A DNA stretch of 64,000 nucleotides from Polaribacter filamentus (lineage in GTDB: Bacteria; Bacteroidota; Bacteroidia; Flavobacteriales; Flavobacteriaceae): positions 2,101,001 through 2,165,000 of the forward strand of contig NZ_MQUA01000013.1 in the NCBI RefSeq assembly GCF_002943715.1, read 5' to 3'. The notes beneath the pieces were generated by a model. It was given only the letters and a program-made list of their open reading frames with translations, was not told where the DNA came from and made no database searches. A program made the translations under genes and the position numbers. Below are positions 1 to 8,316 of the stretch, in pieces (positions within the stretch are counted from its first letter, which is position 1; each line of letters opens with the position of its first letter).

Positions 1-42
1 GACTTCTAAAATTTTATTGTAATTTGCTCTAAAGTTATTCAT
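1..42 (-). CDS. IS982 transposase, first 14 codons (partial)
   Basis: The ATG lies at 42 on the minus strand and the frame stays open to the window edge, giving MNNFRANYNKILEV. This is the same start as the complete transposase at 42151 apart from one Asn/Asp difference. Whether this copy is intact cannot be judged here. Confidence 0.85.
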   Translation of the reverse strand, partial: MNNFRANYNKILEV

Positions 43-132
43 CGTATTTAATCGATTGATTGTCAATTAAATATACGACTTTTAATAGTCAAATGAATAA
101 CTTTTTTTAACTATTTATAATGCACAACGGGT
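1..132 (-). mobile_element. IS982-family element, 5' end only (runs off the window)
   Basis: The reverse complement matches the left end of the complete IS982 copy at 42061 almost base for base. The terminal sequence ACCCGTTGTGCAT lies at 120-132. The element is oriented leftwards and continues beyond base 1. It ends about 100 bases before the start of the regulator at 236, so it may have disturbed or supplied that gene's promoter. Confidence 0.9.
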
Positions 133-172
133 AATCAAATTTGATTTAATCATGATTTTTAAAGCACCTTAT

Positions 173-201
173 TGCTTTAAGAATAAAATATAATTATATT
201 G
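173..201 (+). promoter_or_regulatory. possible Bacteroidota promoter for the SARP-type regulator
   Basis: TTG at 173-175 is followed after 19 bases by TATATTG at 195-201, an imperfect match to the TTG / TAnnTTTG promoter of this phylum. It lies just downstream of the IS982 end and 35 bases before the start codon. The match is weak. Confidence 0.25.
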
Positions 202-235
202 CAGCCAATTAATATGAAAAAATTAAGACACTAAC

Positions 236-2761
236 ATGAGAAGAATGAGAAAACCGCTATTATTGCTGATTTTTACATTAGCTCAAATTGCATTTGGTCA
301 AGATTCCTTAGATGAAGGACTGTTTTTTTATGCTTCTGAAGTAAATCAAGATCAAAGAACCTCTTTAAACCTTAATCCAACAGAATCTTTTCATTTTAGA
401 GAAAAGTTTAGCTTAGAATTTGAGGTGAATTTTCGTACTCCAGTTGTTAGGCCGTATGGAAATATCTTCAAAATTATTTGTAATGACCATGTAAATATAG
501 ATATGGTTGCCAATTTGAGCAGTGAAGAAGACAACTTCTGGCTATCCATAAAAGATAAGATTTTGTTTAAATATAAATGGTCTGACCTACATAAAGGTGA
601 CTATAATAAATGGATGAAATTCAATCTTGAAATTGATATAGAAAATTCTCAGTTAGCCATGACCATTAATGGTGATAAGATTATTAAAAGTTCTGAGAAT
701 ATAGAAGATTTAAAAGACTTTAAAATAATATTCGGGAAAAGCCTTTATAAAAACTTTTCAACCACTGATGTTTGCCCGATGAGTGTTAAGAACATTAAAA
801 TAATTAATAAAAATGGCAATCCTATTCGAGATTGGGCATTAGGAAGACATACAACTAATAATAAAGTATATGATAAACTCAATGATGATGAAGCGATTGC
901 AAAAAACCCAAAATGGCTCATAGACCAACATGTATTTTGGAAAAAAAACAAAACATTTACTTTTCAAAACCTTCTTGGTAGCACCAAAGATAAATACAAT
1001 AACCGTGTTTTCTTTATTGATGCTAAAGGCGTTCATGTTTACTCCTATGAAACCGATACCCTTGAAAGTTATAACTACCAAGGAAACCCTTTAAAATGTC
1101 AGTCAAATAGTTTCATGTATAACCACTATACCAATGAGCTTATAACTTATTCCATTGACGAATCAACTTATAACGTATTTAATTTCGATAAGTTTAAATG
1201 GTTAAATCCAGACAAAGCGTGTATTGAGACCGCATATACGGGGCACAACAAAATAATTTCACCAAAGGACAGCACATTAATAACTTATGGCGGCTATGGC
1301 TATTATAAATACAAATCTTCTCTTAAAAGATTTAAACCCGAATCTAAAGATGTTATTAACACTGAACTAAACAATGAAATCCCCTCAAGATACTTAAGTT
1401 CAATGGGAGTTTTAAATCCAGATACCTTTTTAATATTTGGTGGTTACGGAAGCTCTACAGGTAAACAAGGGTTAAACAGTCAATTTTATTATGACCTCTA
1501 CACTGTGGGATTTGAAGATTCAAAAGTCAAAAAACTTTGGGAAACAGATAATGTACCTACAAGACCGTTTGTTCCTGTTAAATCTATGGTTATAAACAAT
1601 AATTCTGATACATTCTACACACTTATATATAACAATACTATTTATAATACAAGCTTAAAACTTGCTCGTTTCGGAATTGCTAGTCCTGAAATAACTATAT
1701 TCAATGACTCAATCCCGTATGAATTTATTGATATCAAATCTGATGCCGATTTCTTTTTAAACTCAGGTAAAACAAAATTGTATACGCTAACATCCAAAGA
1801 CAATAAAGCTAATTTATACTCATTAGCCTACCCGCCTCTATCATCACTTGATTTATATCAAAATGAAATTGCACCACCAAGTAATTTATTGAAGTACTTC
1901 GTCTTCGGTTTTATCGCTTTCATTTTATCTGTTATTTTAGTGATAATCGTTAAAAAGATTAAAAAATCAAATAAACCAGTAACAAAAACGGTTCCTATAA
2001 ACGAAGAAGCTCTTGAGTTTACACATTCTAAAGTCGCGAAAATAAACCAATCGTCTGTTTATTTAATTGGTGGTTTCCAGGTATTTGACAATTTAGGAAA
2101 TGATATTACTGCCCAATTTACACCCACATTAAAAGAATTATTTATTGCAGTTCTTTTATCTGGTATTAAAAACAAAAAGGGCATTTCTTCAATTAAATTA
2201 ACTGAATTATTGTGGCCTAATAAATCTGAGAATAATGCTAGAAATAACAAAAACGTTAACATTAGTAAATTAAGAATACTATTAGAGAAAATTGGCGATA
2301 TAGACATTAACAATGAAAATGCCTATTGGAAAATAAATGTGGGCGACTCTGTTTTCTGCGATTATAGTTTTGTTAGACATTTATTAGACAATAGCATTAC
2401 TACTAAATTAGAAAATGAACAAGTTTATAAACTTTTAAGCATTGTCTCAAACGGAGAAGTATCACCTGATATTCAATCTGAATGGATTGATGATTATAGG
2501 ACAGATCTTTCAGATTTAATAATAGATAACCTTATCAGAATTTCTAAAACTCAAAAGGATTTGCAACTCCTTGTTTTAATAGGGAATACCATCTTAAAAT
2601 GCGGGTTTCTTAATGAAGATGCTATTGCAATAAAATGTAAGGCACTTTATGATTTAGGTAAAAAAGGAAGTGCTAAACGCGCTTACGATGAGTTCAGTAA
2701 AGAGTATTTTGATGTTTTGGACTCAAATTATGATAAGAGCTTTAACGAGTTAATCAATTAA
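236..2761 (+). CDS. membrane-spanning SARP/BTAD-type transcriptional regulator with kelch-like ectodomain
   Basis: 841 residues. A signal peptide (about 1-21) is followed by a LamG/concanavalin-like stretch (about 50-200) and a kelch-like beta-propeller region (about 240-530, with GGYGYYKY and FGGYGSSTG motifs). One transmembrane helix follows at about 551-574, with a basic KKIKK stop-transfer. The cytoplasmic part has an OmpR-like winged helix of the SARP type (about 602-705: GGFQVF near its start, then LTELLWPN) and a helical BTAD-like C-terminus. The layout implies a one-component sensor that binds something in the periplasm and DNA in the cytoplasm. SARP/BTAD proteins are best known as soluble activators, so membrane anchoring is the unusual point. 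Ligand and targets are unknown. It stands alone between an IS982 end and a long gap. Confidence 0.75.
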   Translation: MRRMRKPLLLLIFTLAQIAFGQDSLDEGLFFYASEVNQDQRTSLNLNPTESFHFREKFSLEFEVNFRTPVVRPYGNIFKIICNDHVNIDMVANLSSEEDNFWLSIKDKILFKYKWSDLHKGDYNKWMKFNLEIDIENSQLAMTINGDKIIKSSENIEDLKDFKIIFGKSLYKNFSTTDVCPMSVKNIKIINKNGNPIRDWALGRHTTNNKVYDKLNDDEAIAKNPKWLIDQHVFWKKNKTFTFQNLLGSTKDKYNNRVFFIDAKGVHVYSYETDTLESYNYQGNPLKCQSNSFMYNHYTNELITYSIDESTYNVFNFDKFKWLNPDKACIETAYTGHNKIISPKDSTLITYGGYGYYKYKSSLKRFKPESKDVINTELNNEIPSRYLSSMGVLNPDTFLIFGGYGSSTGKQGLNSQFYYDLYTVGFEDSKVKKLWETDNVPTRPFVPVKSMVINNNSDTFYTLIYNNTIYNTSLKLARFGIASPEITIFNDSIPYEFIDIKSDADFFLNSGKTKLYTLTSKDNKANLYSLAYPPLSSLDLYQNEIAPPSNLLKYFVFGFIAFILSVILVIIVKKIKKSNKPVTKTVPINEEALEFTHSKVAKINQSSVYLIGGFQVFDNLGNDITAQFTPTLKELFIAVLLSGIKNKKGISSIKLTELLWPNKSENNARNNKNVNISKLRILLEKIGDIDINNENAYWKINVGDSVFCDYSFVRHLLDNSITTKLENEQVYKLLSIVSNGEVSPDIQSEWIDDYRTDLSDLIIDNLIRISKTQKDLQLLVLIGNTILKCGFLNEDAIAIKCKALYDLGKKGSAKRAYDEFSKEYFDVLDSNYDKSFNELIN

Positions 2762-3384
2762 CTTTGTTTTGAACCCATTTACAATATAGTTTTTTTCATT
2801 TTTATTTCTGCATTAGCCTTGTTTATATTAAAACTTCTTAATAAAACTAAACACTCTCTATATAAGGTTTAGCAACCTCATAAAGTTAGTGATATATAAA
2901 AACAAACCTCTAACCTAACCTAGGTTAAATGACTTATGGAACTGCGCAAATGCTAATGGCTCTGTTTTCTTTTTGACGAGCTACTACTTTCTTGAATAAT
3001 TTAATGAATTAACTGTGCAACATTTGAATTTAAAATTTTAGCAGGTTTTAACATTGTAATCTACAACTAACAAAGGAATAGATCTTTTTTTTAAAACATT
3101 TAATTACATAAAACAGGAAGAGTTTCAAAAGAAAAAGAATTATATAAACACATAAAAAACGCATCTCTTTGTGTCTTGTACTAAATATCAAAATAAGCTA
3201 TATAATTCGTTTCAATCTCAACTATAACTTATAATGTTTTACTAATTACCAATCATTGTTAAAATAAGCTATCAGTAATTTGAATTATATACCGATAAGA
3301 TGAATAGAAAACCAAAGTACAACCTAATTATCGTTCTATTTATATTGAAACCTAACGACTGCGGCTGGTTGGTATAACGTTTTA
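2762..3384. other. 623-base gap, no convincing gene
   Basis: AT-rich sequence with stops in all frames. On the minus strand, around 2935-3005, a short frame reads like a protein tail (it includes ARQKENRAISICAVP before a stop) and may be a gene remnant, but it has no start and I cannot name it. No RNA gene or strong terminator was seen. Confidence 0.5.
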
Positions 3385-3552
3385 TTATTTGGAATCCTTG
3401 TTTACACTAAAGAAGAAGAAGATAAATGCTGCAATAACGTTAAATACAGCTAAAATTAAAAGAAAAATTTTCATGCTATTGTTATAGATAAACCGAATAA
3501 TTGTTAAAAGCAATACACCTATAGCAATAAGATGAATGCAAATTTTTAAAAT
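3385..3552 (-). CDS. possible small two-helix membrane protein, start unclear
   Basis: A frame of 55 codons plus stop, too short for most gene callers. It encodes two hydrophobic segments separated by a short polar RFIYNNS stretch and ends VNKDSK. The only ATG in frame is at 3474, which would leave just the second helix (29 residues). Just before the longer frame lies a GGGAGGG stretch, but the first codon is ATT, so the start is either non-standard or mutated. It could be a decayed small membrane protein. No function is suggested. Confidence 0.35.
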   Translation of the reverse strand: MLKICIHLIAIGVLLLTIIRFIYNNSMKIFLLILAVFNVIAAFIFFFFSVNKDSK

Positions 3553-3634
3553 TTAACCCTCCCAAATAAACCCGGCAGCCAAGTTCTTTCTTATGAACAG
3601 TAAAACCATATTTTTGTTTATTGTTTTACCAAAT

Positions 3635-3658
3635 AAAAAAAGAGAGCCTAAGCTCTCT
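3635..3658 (-). terminator. rho-independent terminator of the T9SS gene
   Basis: On the minus strand AGAGAGC-TTAG-GCTCTCT forms a perfect 7-bp stem with a 4-base loop, followed by a run of T. It sits about 30 bases after the stop codon of the gene at 3690-4739. Confidence 0.85.
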
Positions 3659-3689
3659 TTAATTTATAATTTGATATGCTATTAATCAA

Positions 3690-4739
3690 TTATTTCTTTA
3701 ATATTTTTCTAACACCAACACTACCGTTAACATCAGCAATTTTAAGGATATAAAGGCCTGCACTTAAACTAGAAACATCAATTCTAGATAATCCAGCACT
3801 TTCTAAAACACTTTGACCTAGTAGATTTACTATTTTAACAGTAGATATAGCTGTTTTAGACTCGATATTAATAACATCTGAAGCTGGGTTTGGATATAAT
3901 TTAAAGTCTAATACTTCCTTGTCATCTAAACTTAATATTGGTGAAGTACGGTTTGAGTTAGTTACAATTACAGTAACCACACCTACTATATCAACACCAG
4001 TATCCGGATCTTGACCTGTTACACCTTCAATTTCTGTATAAACTATAGTGCCAAAACTGCCAGCAACAATTTGTCCAAGTCCTTCATGTGTTTCAAGAAT
4101 AGCTTTTCTATCAGCATATATGGTTAAAGTACCTTCATCAGCAATGTTGATTACACCCACGCCACTATTCATTGAGTTGCCAGCAGCATGAAATTGATCC
4201 AATTCAACAACACCACCATCAAGAATATTTAATTCACCTGTACCAGCGGCATTAGCATTTTCAAAATTAAATCCAAACATACCACCCATTACTTTTAGTG
4301 TTCCAGCAACTGTTAACGTACTTTGGGAGCCAGGATTAAAACTCAACCACATGTGGTTATTCCAATTTACTACACCTCCAGCTTGGATTTCCATCTCTGC
4401 TGGCGTAGACCATCCAGCTGCACTCCATCCTTGATTTCCAATAATAGTAAAATTTCCTCCATTAGCTACAATTAATTTACCAGTAGCTACGCCGCCACCG
4501 TCACCCAGAACAAGCTTAGCGCAAGTTGCACTGCCGTTTATGGTAATGTTATCGGCATTAGTAGCGCCTCTAATTTTAACTTTATTACCTGCTACGGGTG
4601 CAACCGCTGTGCTCCAGTTAAAGGGCTCGGCCCATGTTCCGTCTCCTAGACCGCCATCATTTGTCCATGTAATATCTTGCGCAAATAACGCTGATGAAAA
4701 TAAGGTCATTGTTAATAAAAATAGTACTTGTTTTTTCAT
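3690..4739 (-). CDS. secreted beta-helix-like protein with T9SS type-A sorting domain
   Basis: 349 residues. A signal peptide (about 1-20, ending LFAQ) is followed by about 230 residues of Gly/Asn-rich repeating strands (GGGVATGKLIVANGGNFTI, then GGVVNWNN and GGVVELDQ) that resemble a right-handed beta-helix. The C-terminus (about 282-349, with YPNPASDVINI and LSAGLYILKI) is a T9SS sorting domain, so the protein should be exported through the type IX system and attached to the surface or released. Its role is probably adhesion or carbohydrate binding; no catalytic motif is visible. It is a single gene with its own promoter and terminator. Confidence 0.8.
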   Translation of the reverse strand: MKKQVLFLLTMTLFSSALFAQDITWTNDGGLGDGTWAEPFNWSTAVAPVAGNKVKIRGATNADNITINGSATCAKLVLGDGGGVATGKLIVANGGNFTIIGNQGWSAAGWSTPAEMEIQAGGVVNWNNHMWLSFNPGSQSTLTVAGTLKVMGGMFGFNFENANAAGTGELNILDGGVVELDQFHAAGNSMNSGVGVINIADEGTLTIYADRKAILETHEGLGQIVAGSFGTIVYTEIEGVTGQDPDTGVDIVGVVTVIVTNSNRTSPILSLDDKEVLDFKLYPNPASDVINIESKTAISTVKIVNLLGQSVLESAGLSRIDVSSLSAGLYILKIADVNGSVGVRKILKK

Positions 4740-4775
4740 AATAATGTAAATTTAGTTATTAAATAATTTATGGTA

Positions 4776-4803
4776 CAAATATATTCGGAGATATTAAAAA
4801 CAA
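4776..4803 (-). promoter_or_regulatory. Bacteroidota -33/-7 promoter for the T9SS gene
   Basis: On the minus strand TTG (4801-4803) is followed after 17 bases by TATATTTG (4776-4783), a perfect TAnnTTTG element. It lies about 37 bases before the ATG at 4739. This is the clearest promoter in the window. Confidence 0.7.
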
Positions 4804-4994
4804 AATAATTAACACGTAATTATTAATTAATAAATAATTAATTTGAATAAATTTTATTTTTTTCATAAAACTAGAATTTGAATTCTATAGATTTGATTAT
4901 ATAATTTGTGTGGTTTAAAATTCAAAAGCAACCGAACCAATAAGAAGAAAAATATTTTAATTGTATATACGCAAACACTAATAATTTTTAAATT

Positions 4995-5497
4995 TTGACT
5001 ATCTTTGAGGAAAACCAAGTTCTGAATATTTTTAGTTTTACGGTAGAATTTGGCAGTAAAGAAGCCTGTCGCGCACATTTTAAAGAGTAACGCGATAAGC
5101 TAGGTGTAGTCTGTAAACGCTGTTCACATACACAGCATTATTGGATAAAAAGCCAATGGAGTTATGAGTGCAAAAAATATAGAAGTCGCACATCCCTGCG
5201 TAGCGGAACTATCATGCAGAGCTCTAACCTGTCATTTTTGACTTGGTACAAAACCATGTTTCTATTAACAGCATCCAAGAAAGGGTTGTAATCCAAAGAG
5301 ATACAGCGCCAATTGGGATTGAAACGTTATGAACCTGTTTGGGCCATTTTCATAAACTAAGAAAAGCCATGAGAGAAAGAGATGACAGATATACTCTTGA
5401 AGGCATGATAGAAATGAACGAAGGCTATTTCACTATAGCAGCCTCTGAAAATGCGCATAAAACACAAAAATCAGGACGAGGATGGATTATTGTTTAA
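4995..5497 (+). pseudogene. IS1595-family transposase relic
   Basis: Read with internal stops (near 5087 and 5288) and frame changes, the plus strand gives the zinc-ribbon and following region of an IS1595/ISXO2-type transposase: GVVCKRCSHTQHYWIKSQWS, then YECK, then SGTIMQSSNLSFLTWYK, then the start of the catalytic domain (MIEMNEGYF). It stops abruptly at about 5497, where another relic on the opposite strand begins. It is not close to the IS1595 copy at 9005. Confidence 0.75.
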
Positions 5498-5628
5498 GAG
5501 TAAAATGTCCTTTAAAAACTTTATTATCTTGTAGAGTTGCAGAAAACCAATAATCATCAGATGGTAATTTTTGCCCATTTATAGAACCATCCCATCCTTT
5601 ACCTACGGGATTAAGTTCTGTCAATAGT
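5498..5628 (-). pseudogene. relic of a T9SS type-B (CHU_C-like) sorting domain
   Basis: The minus-strand frame reads LNPVGKGWDGSINGQKLPSD, then DYWFSATL and ending KGHFT. This matches the GWDG...LPS.DYW...KGHF pattern of the gliding-motility-associated (type B) T9SS C-terminal domain. Only the end of the domain survives. It abuts the IS1595 relic on one side and the esterase relic on the other, so an unknown large secreted protein has been lost here. Confidence 0.65.
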
Positions 5629-5951
5629 TTTTTCTAAAAGGTGAAGCTGGCAGCCCTTCTTTATTACATAAATTTACTTTTATTGGATTATCTTTCCAAG
5701 CATATTTCACGAATTTTGGTGTTTCAATTTTGTCGCTCCAGACCACTACTTTATCTTCAACAATTTTAGCTTTTGCATTAACGAATATTTTGTCATGAGA
5801 TGCTATTTCAAATTCGTCAAGAAAACCTTGCTCGTTATTTTTTCTCATTAGACCAGGCCATTTGTTATTAAATGAAATAATAATTTTATTATTTTCTATT
5901 AAGTGTGACTTATAAATTGGTCCTGAAAAAACTGGACTTGCAATAAAAAGT
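5621..5951 (-). pseudogene. C-terminal fragment of a sialate O-acetylesterase-like SGNH hydrolase
   Basis: The minus-strand frame is open from the IS3 boundary to the stop at 5621. It contains NKWPGLM, a beta-strand stretch (FEIASHDKIFVNAKAKIV) and the family-typical ending VKYAWKDNP then NKEGLPASPF. These are the last hundred or so residues of the sialate/acetylxylan esterase family. The upstream catalytic part is absent: the IS3 element starts exactly at the break, and what lies beyond the IS is unrelated. Confidence 0.7.
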
Positions 5952-5971
5952 TGGACAATTAAATGCGAGAT

Positions 5972-6805
5972 TTAAGCGGCTACATTTTGGTTACACATTT
6001 CTGTTTCAAATTCGTTAATGGTTTTATATCCCAAAGTAGAGTGTATTCTTCTTTTATTGTACCAAGTTTCAATCCAAGAAAAGATGGATAGTTCTGCCTG
6101 AGACCTGTAATTATATTTATGTCTATAAACCCATTCTGTTTTTAAGCTCTTAAAAAACGATTCAGCGACGGCATTGTCCCAGCAATTTCCTTTTCGGCTC
6201 ATACTCTGTTTTACCAAACCATCATAATTTTTAATATTATCAGTAAACAAATAGCTAGCATACTGAGAACCTCTATCCGAATGGAAGATAAGTTCTTCCG
6301 TAATAATATTAGATTTCACAGCCATATTCCATGCATCCATTATAGTGTCCTGCGTTGTTAAATTGTCGCTCATAGACCAGCCTATTGCTTTTCTGTTAAA
6401 TAAATCAATAATCACCGTTAAATACATCCAGCCCTGCTTGGTCTCTATATAAGTGATGTCGGATACCCAAACTTGATTTGCTCTAGATACCTTAAAATTT
6501 TGATTTAAGATATTGGAGGCAATGGGATATTTGTGGTTACTATCTGTTGTATTTCTAAAATTACGTTTCCTTCTGGCATATAAACCATAGGCGTTCATGA
6601 GTCTTGCCACTCGTGGTCTGGAAACACAATGTCCTAGTTTTTCCAATGCTTTTTTTATTCTTGGAGCTCCATAACTTTCATAACTATCTTTAAAAATAGC
6701 TGTAATCAGCTCAGATAATTTCTGATTATATAGCCAAAGCTTAGAAGCCTTAGCCTTTAACCAATTGTAGTAGCCACTGGTACTAACCTTTAAAACTCTG
6801 CACAT
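5972..6805 (-). CDS. IS3-family transposase OrfB (DDE integrase core)
   Basis: 277 residues from the first ATG, but the homologous frame is open further upstream (FIKHHKFKFSVEKM), so OrfB is normally made by -1 frameshifting from OrfA. An HTH_21-like start (YESYGAPRIKKAL) is followed by the rve integrase core with DDE residues in WVSDITYI, FHSDRGSQY and NAVAESFFKSLKTE. All catalytic residues are present, so the element could be active. Confidence 0.88.
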   Translation of the reverse strand: MCRVLKVSTSGYYNWLKAKASKLWLYNQKLSELITAIFKDSYESYGAPRIKKALEKLGHCVSRPRVARLMNAYGLYARRKRNFRNTTDSNHKYPIASNILNQNFKVSRANQVWVSDITYIETKQGWMYLTVIIDLFNRKAIGWSMSDNLTTQDTIMDAWNMAVKSNIITEELIFHSDRGSQYASYLFTDNIKNYDGLVKQSMSRKGNCWDNAVAESFFKSLKTEWVYRHKYNYRSQAELSIFSWIETWYNKRRIHSTLGYKTINEFETEMCNQNVAA

Positions 6806-6837
6806 TTTCTCGACTGAAAACTTAAATTTATGATGTT

Positions 6838-7152
6838 TTATGAACCTAAATTTTTCCTGTCGCTCTTAGAGAAAATGCTCACCCCCTTTTTTAAGATCTC
6901 GTGTTCCTCCGATATGTCCTTTAATTGCTTTTTTAATAAAGCTATTTCCTTTTGTTCATCTGTCAATTTAGGAACCCCTCTAACTGGAAAACTGTTCTTT
7001 CCATAGTCCTGGGATTCTCGTCTCCAGCGATGTAATAAGGAGTAAGGAATATCCAGTTCCTCACAAACTTGTTTGACATGACCTCGGGCATAGCTTAATT
7101 CTAATGCTTTTTGTTTAAATGATGTACTGTAATTTCTGTTTCTTTTTTTCAT
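6838..7152 (-). CDS. IS3-family transposase OrfA (HTH)
   Basis: 104 residues with a helix-turn-helix (SYARGHVKQVCEELDIPYSL), a conserved LHRWRRE motif and a C-terminal leucine-rich coiled coil (IALLKKQLKDISEEHEILKK). It ends in an A-rich stretch (GGAAAAATTT) where a -1 slip would enter the OrfB frame. Start at ATG 7152, just inside the right inverted repeat. Confidence 0.85.
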   Translation of the reverse strand: MKKRNRNYSTSFKQKALELSYARGHVKQVCEELDIPYSLLHRWRRESQDYGKNSFPVRGVPKLTDEQKEIALLKKQLKDISEEHEILKKGVSIFSKSDRKNLGS

Positions 7153-7220
7153 GATTCAAAGTTAATTTATGCAATTCTAAATCTCGCAACTTTATGTCCA
7201 GTCTAATGTAGTAATTCCAT

Positions 7221-7301
7221 TTTGATACAATTTCTATTTTTTGGATTGGAACTTCAGCTCTTTCAGTTTTATTGGCATTATTAGTTTGAAAAAAAACATA
7301 A
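7221..7301 (+). pseudogene. C-terminal tail of an OPA-family (GlpT/UhpC-like) transporter, third copy
   Basis: It encodes FDTISIFWIG followed by ALSVLLALLV, a premature TGA, and KKT. This matches the last 26 residues of the transporters at 31145-32448 and 57344-58648, where the TGA is TGG. The rest was lost at the IS3 boundary. With the HAD relic that follows, it shows that another cassette of the same type once lay to the left. Confidence 0.8.
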
Positions 7302-7321
7302 ATTTTAAAAAATAAAAGCTA

Positions 7322-7690
7322 AAAAATTATAATTTTTGATTTAGGTGGCGTGATTATGAATTTGGATGTAACAAAAACAATTAAAGCATTACATAAAATA
7401 GGTATTAAAAAAATTGTCAATAACACAGGCCATAATTACCATCATTCTTTTTTATGATTTCGAAGTAGTGGCAATTAGTGAGGAACAATTCATCGAATCT
7501 TTACAAAAATTATCAAAAAAAACTAAGCTTTTTAGAAATTAAAGAAGCTTAGAATGCAATGATATTAGATATTCCTGTTAATAGAATTTTTTTCTTAAAA
7601 ATTTAAAGAAGGAGTAGAACTTATTCTTATTGAGTAATACCAACATTAGTATTCAGCAATTAAAATATTTAAGTGAATTTAAATGGAAGA
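7322..7690 (+). pseudogene. HAD-family phosphatase relic (third copy)
   Basis: It begins KIIIFDLGGVIMNLDV and continues with NNTGHNYHHSFFYDFE, matching the intact HAD gene at 32468 (IIFDLGGVIMNLDV, NNTGHHYTDPIFYDFE). After a stop near 7540 the homology continues in other frames (NAMILDIP, then IEQYQH-like pieces), so several frameshifts and deletions have accumulated. The part from 7433 onwards is duplicated at 41039. Confidence 0.8.
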
Positions 7691-7838
7691 TAAAAGAATT
7701 AGACTCAAAACCCTGTAATTTATAAAATTTAAAGTTTTTCTTTATTTTATAATATCAAAAGAAATACATCACAAAAACACTTCATATTTGCTTTAGATTT
7801 GATAAGTACATTTATACTTTTAAATTTAATATGTTGTT

Positions 7839-8288
7839 TTGAGAACTATACTACTTTTACTCCTCCTTATTCTAAAAAGCATTGCTGCCTTTAGCCAAGA
7901 AAACACCAATCTTGACTATTTTAGGAAGCAAGCCATAGAAAACGCACCCACTTTAAACGAAAATAAGAACTTACTAAAGCGTGGTGAAATTGAGAATAGC
8001 ATTATTGATGCACAGAATAATGCGTTTTTAGTAAATGCAACTTCCGAAGTGTTGGTTGCACCCTATTTTAATACCAATAGCCAGCTGATAGCGATTACCA
8101 CTACCCCATCCTCCAAAGCTTTTGGCTATGATGTTGGCATTACCAATGGATGTTTATATGCGGCGCAGGTACTTGTGACAAAGAATTTGTTTAACAAAGT
8201 AATTACTGAAAATTTACTCTTTCAAAATAAAATCATAAATACAACTATTGCCTTTTTATCCGAAGAACTTACACAACCCTATTCTTAA
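7839..8288 (+). pseudogene. truncated TolC-family outer-membrane efflux protein, copy A
   Basis: 149 residues from a TTG start: a signal peptide (LLLLLLILKSIAAFSQ) then the N-terminal helix region typical of TolC-type efflux proteins (NLDYFRKQAIENAPTLNENK). The family is usually over 400 residues, so two thirds are missing: the frame stops just before the response-regulator gene. The same truncation occurs in copies B and C, so it predates the duplications. Confidence 0.65.
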
Positions 8289-8316
8289 ACATTATTATAG
8301 TCTTAAATTTACAAAC

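Larger units (their letters stand above)
5952..7200 (-). mobile_element. IS3-family (IS150-like) insertion sequence
   Basis: 1249 bp with imperfect 19-bp inverted repeats: TGGACA...TGCGAGA at the left and TCTCGCA...TGTCCA at the right (14 of 19 positions match). It carries overlapping orfA and orfB on the minus strand. The flanks share at most GT, so no proper 3-4 bp target duplication is seen. The left flank is an esterase fragment and the right flank an OPA transporter tail, which suggests an IS-mediated deletion joined unrelated DNA. Confidence 0.85.

Noticed and set aside
2935-3005. Protein-like frame on the minus strand ending ARQKENRAISICAVP
   Set aside because: Too short, no start, no family recognised; mentioned only in the gap entry.
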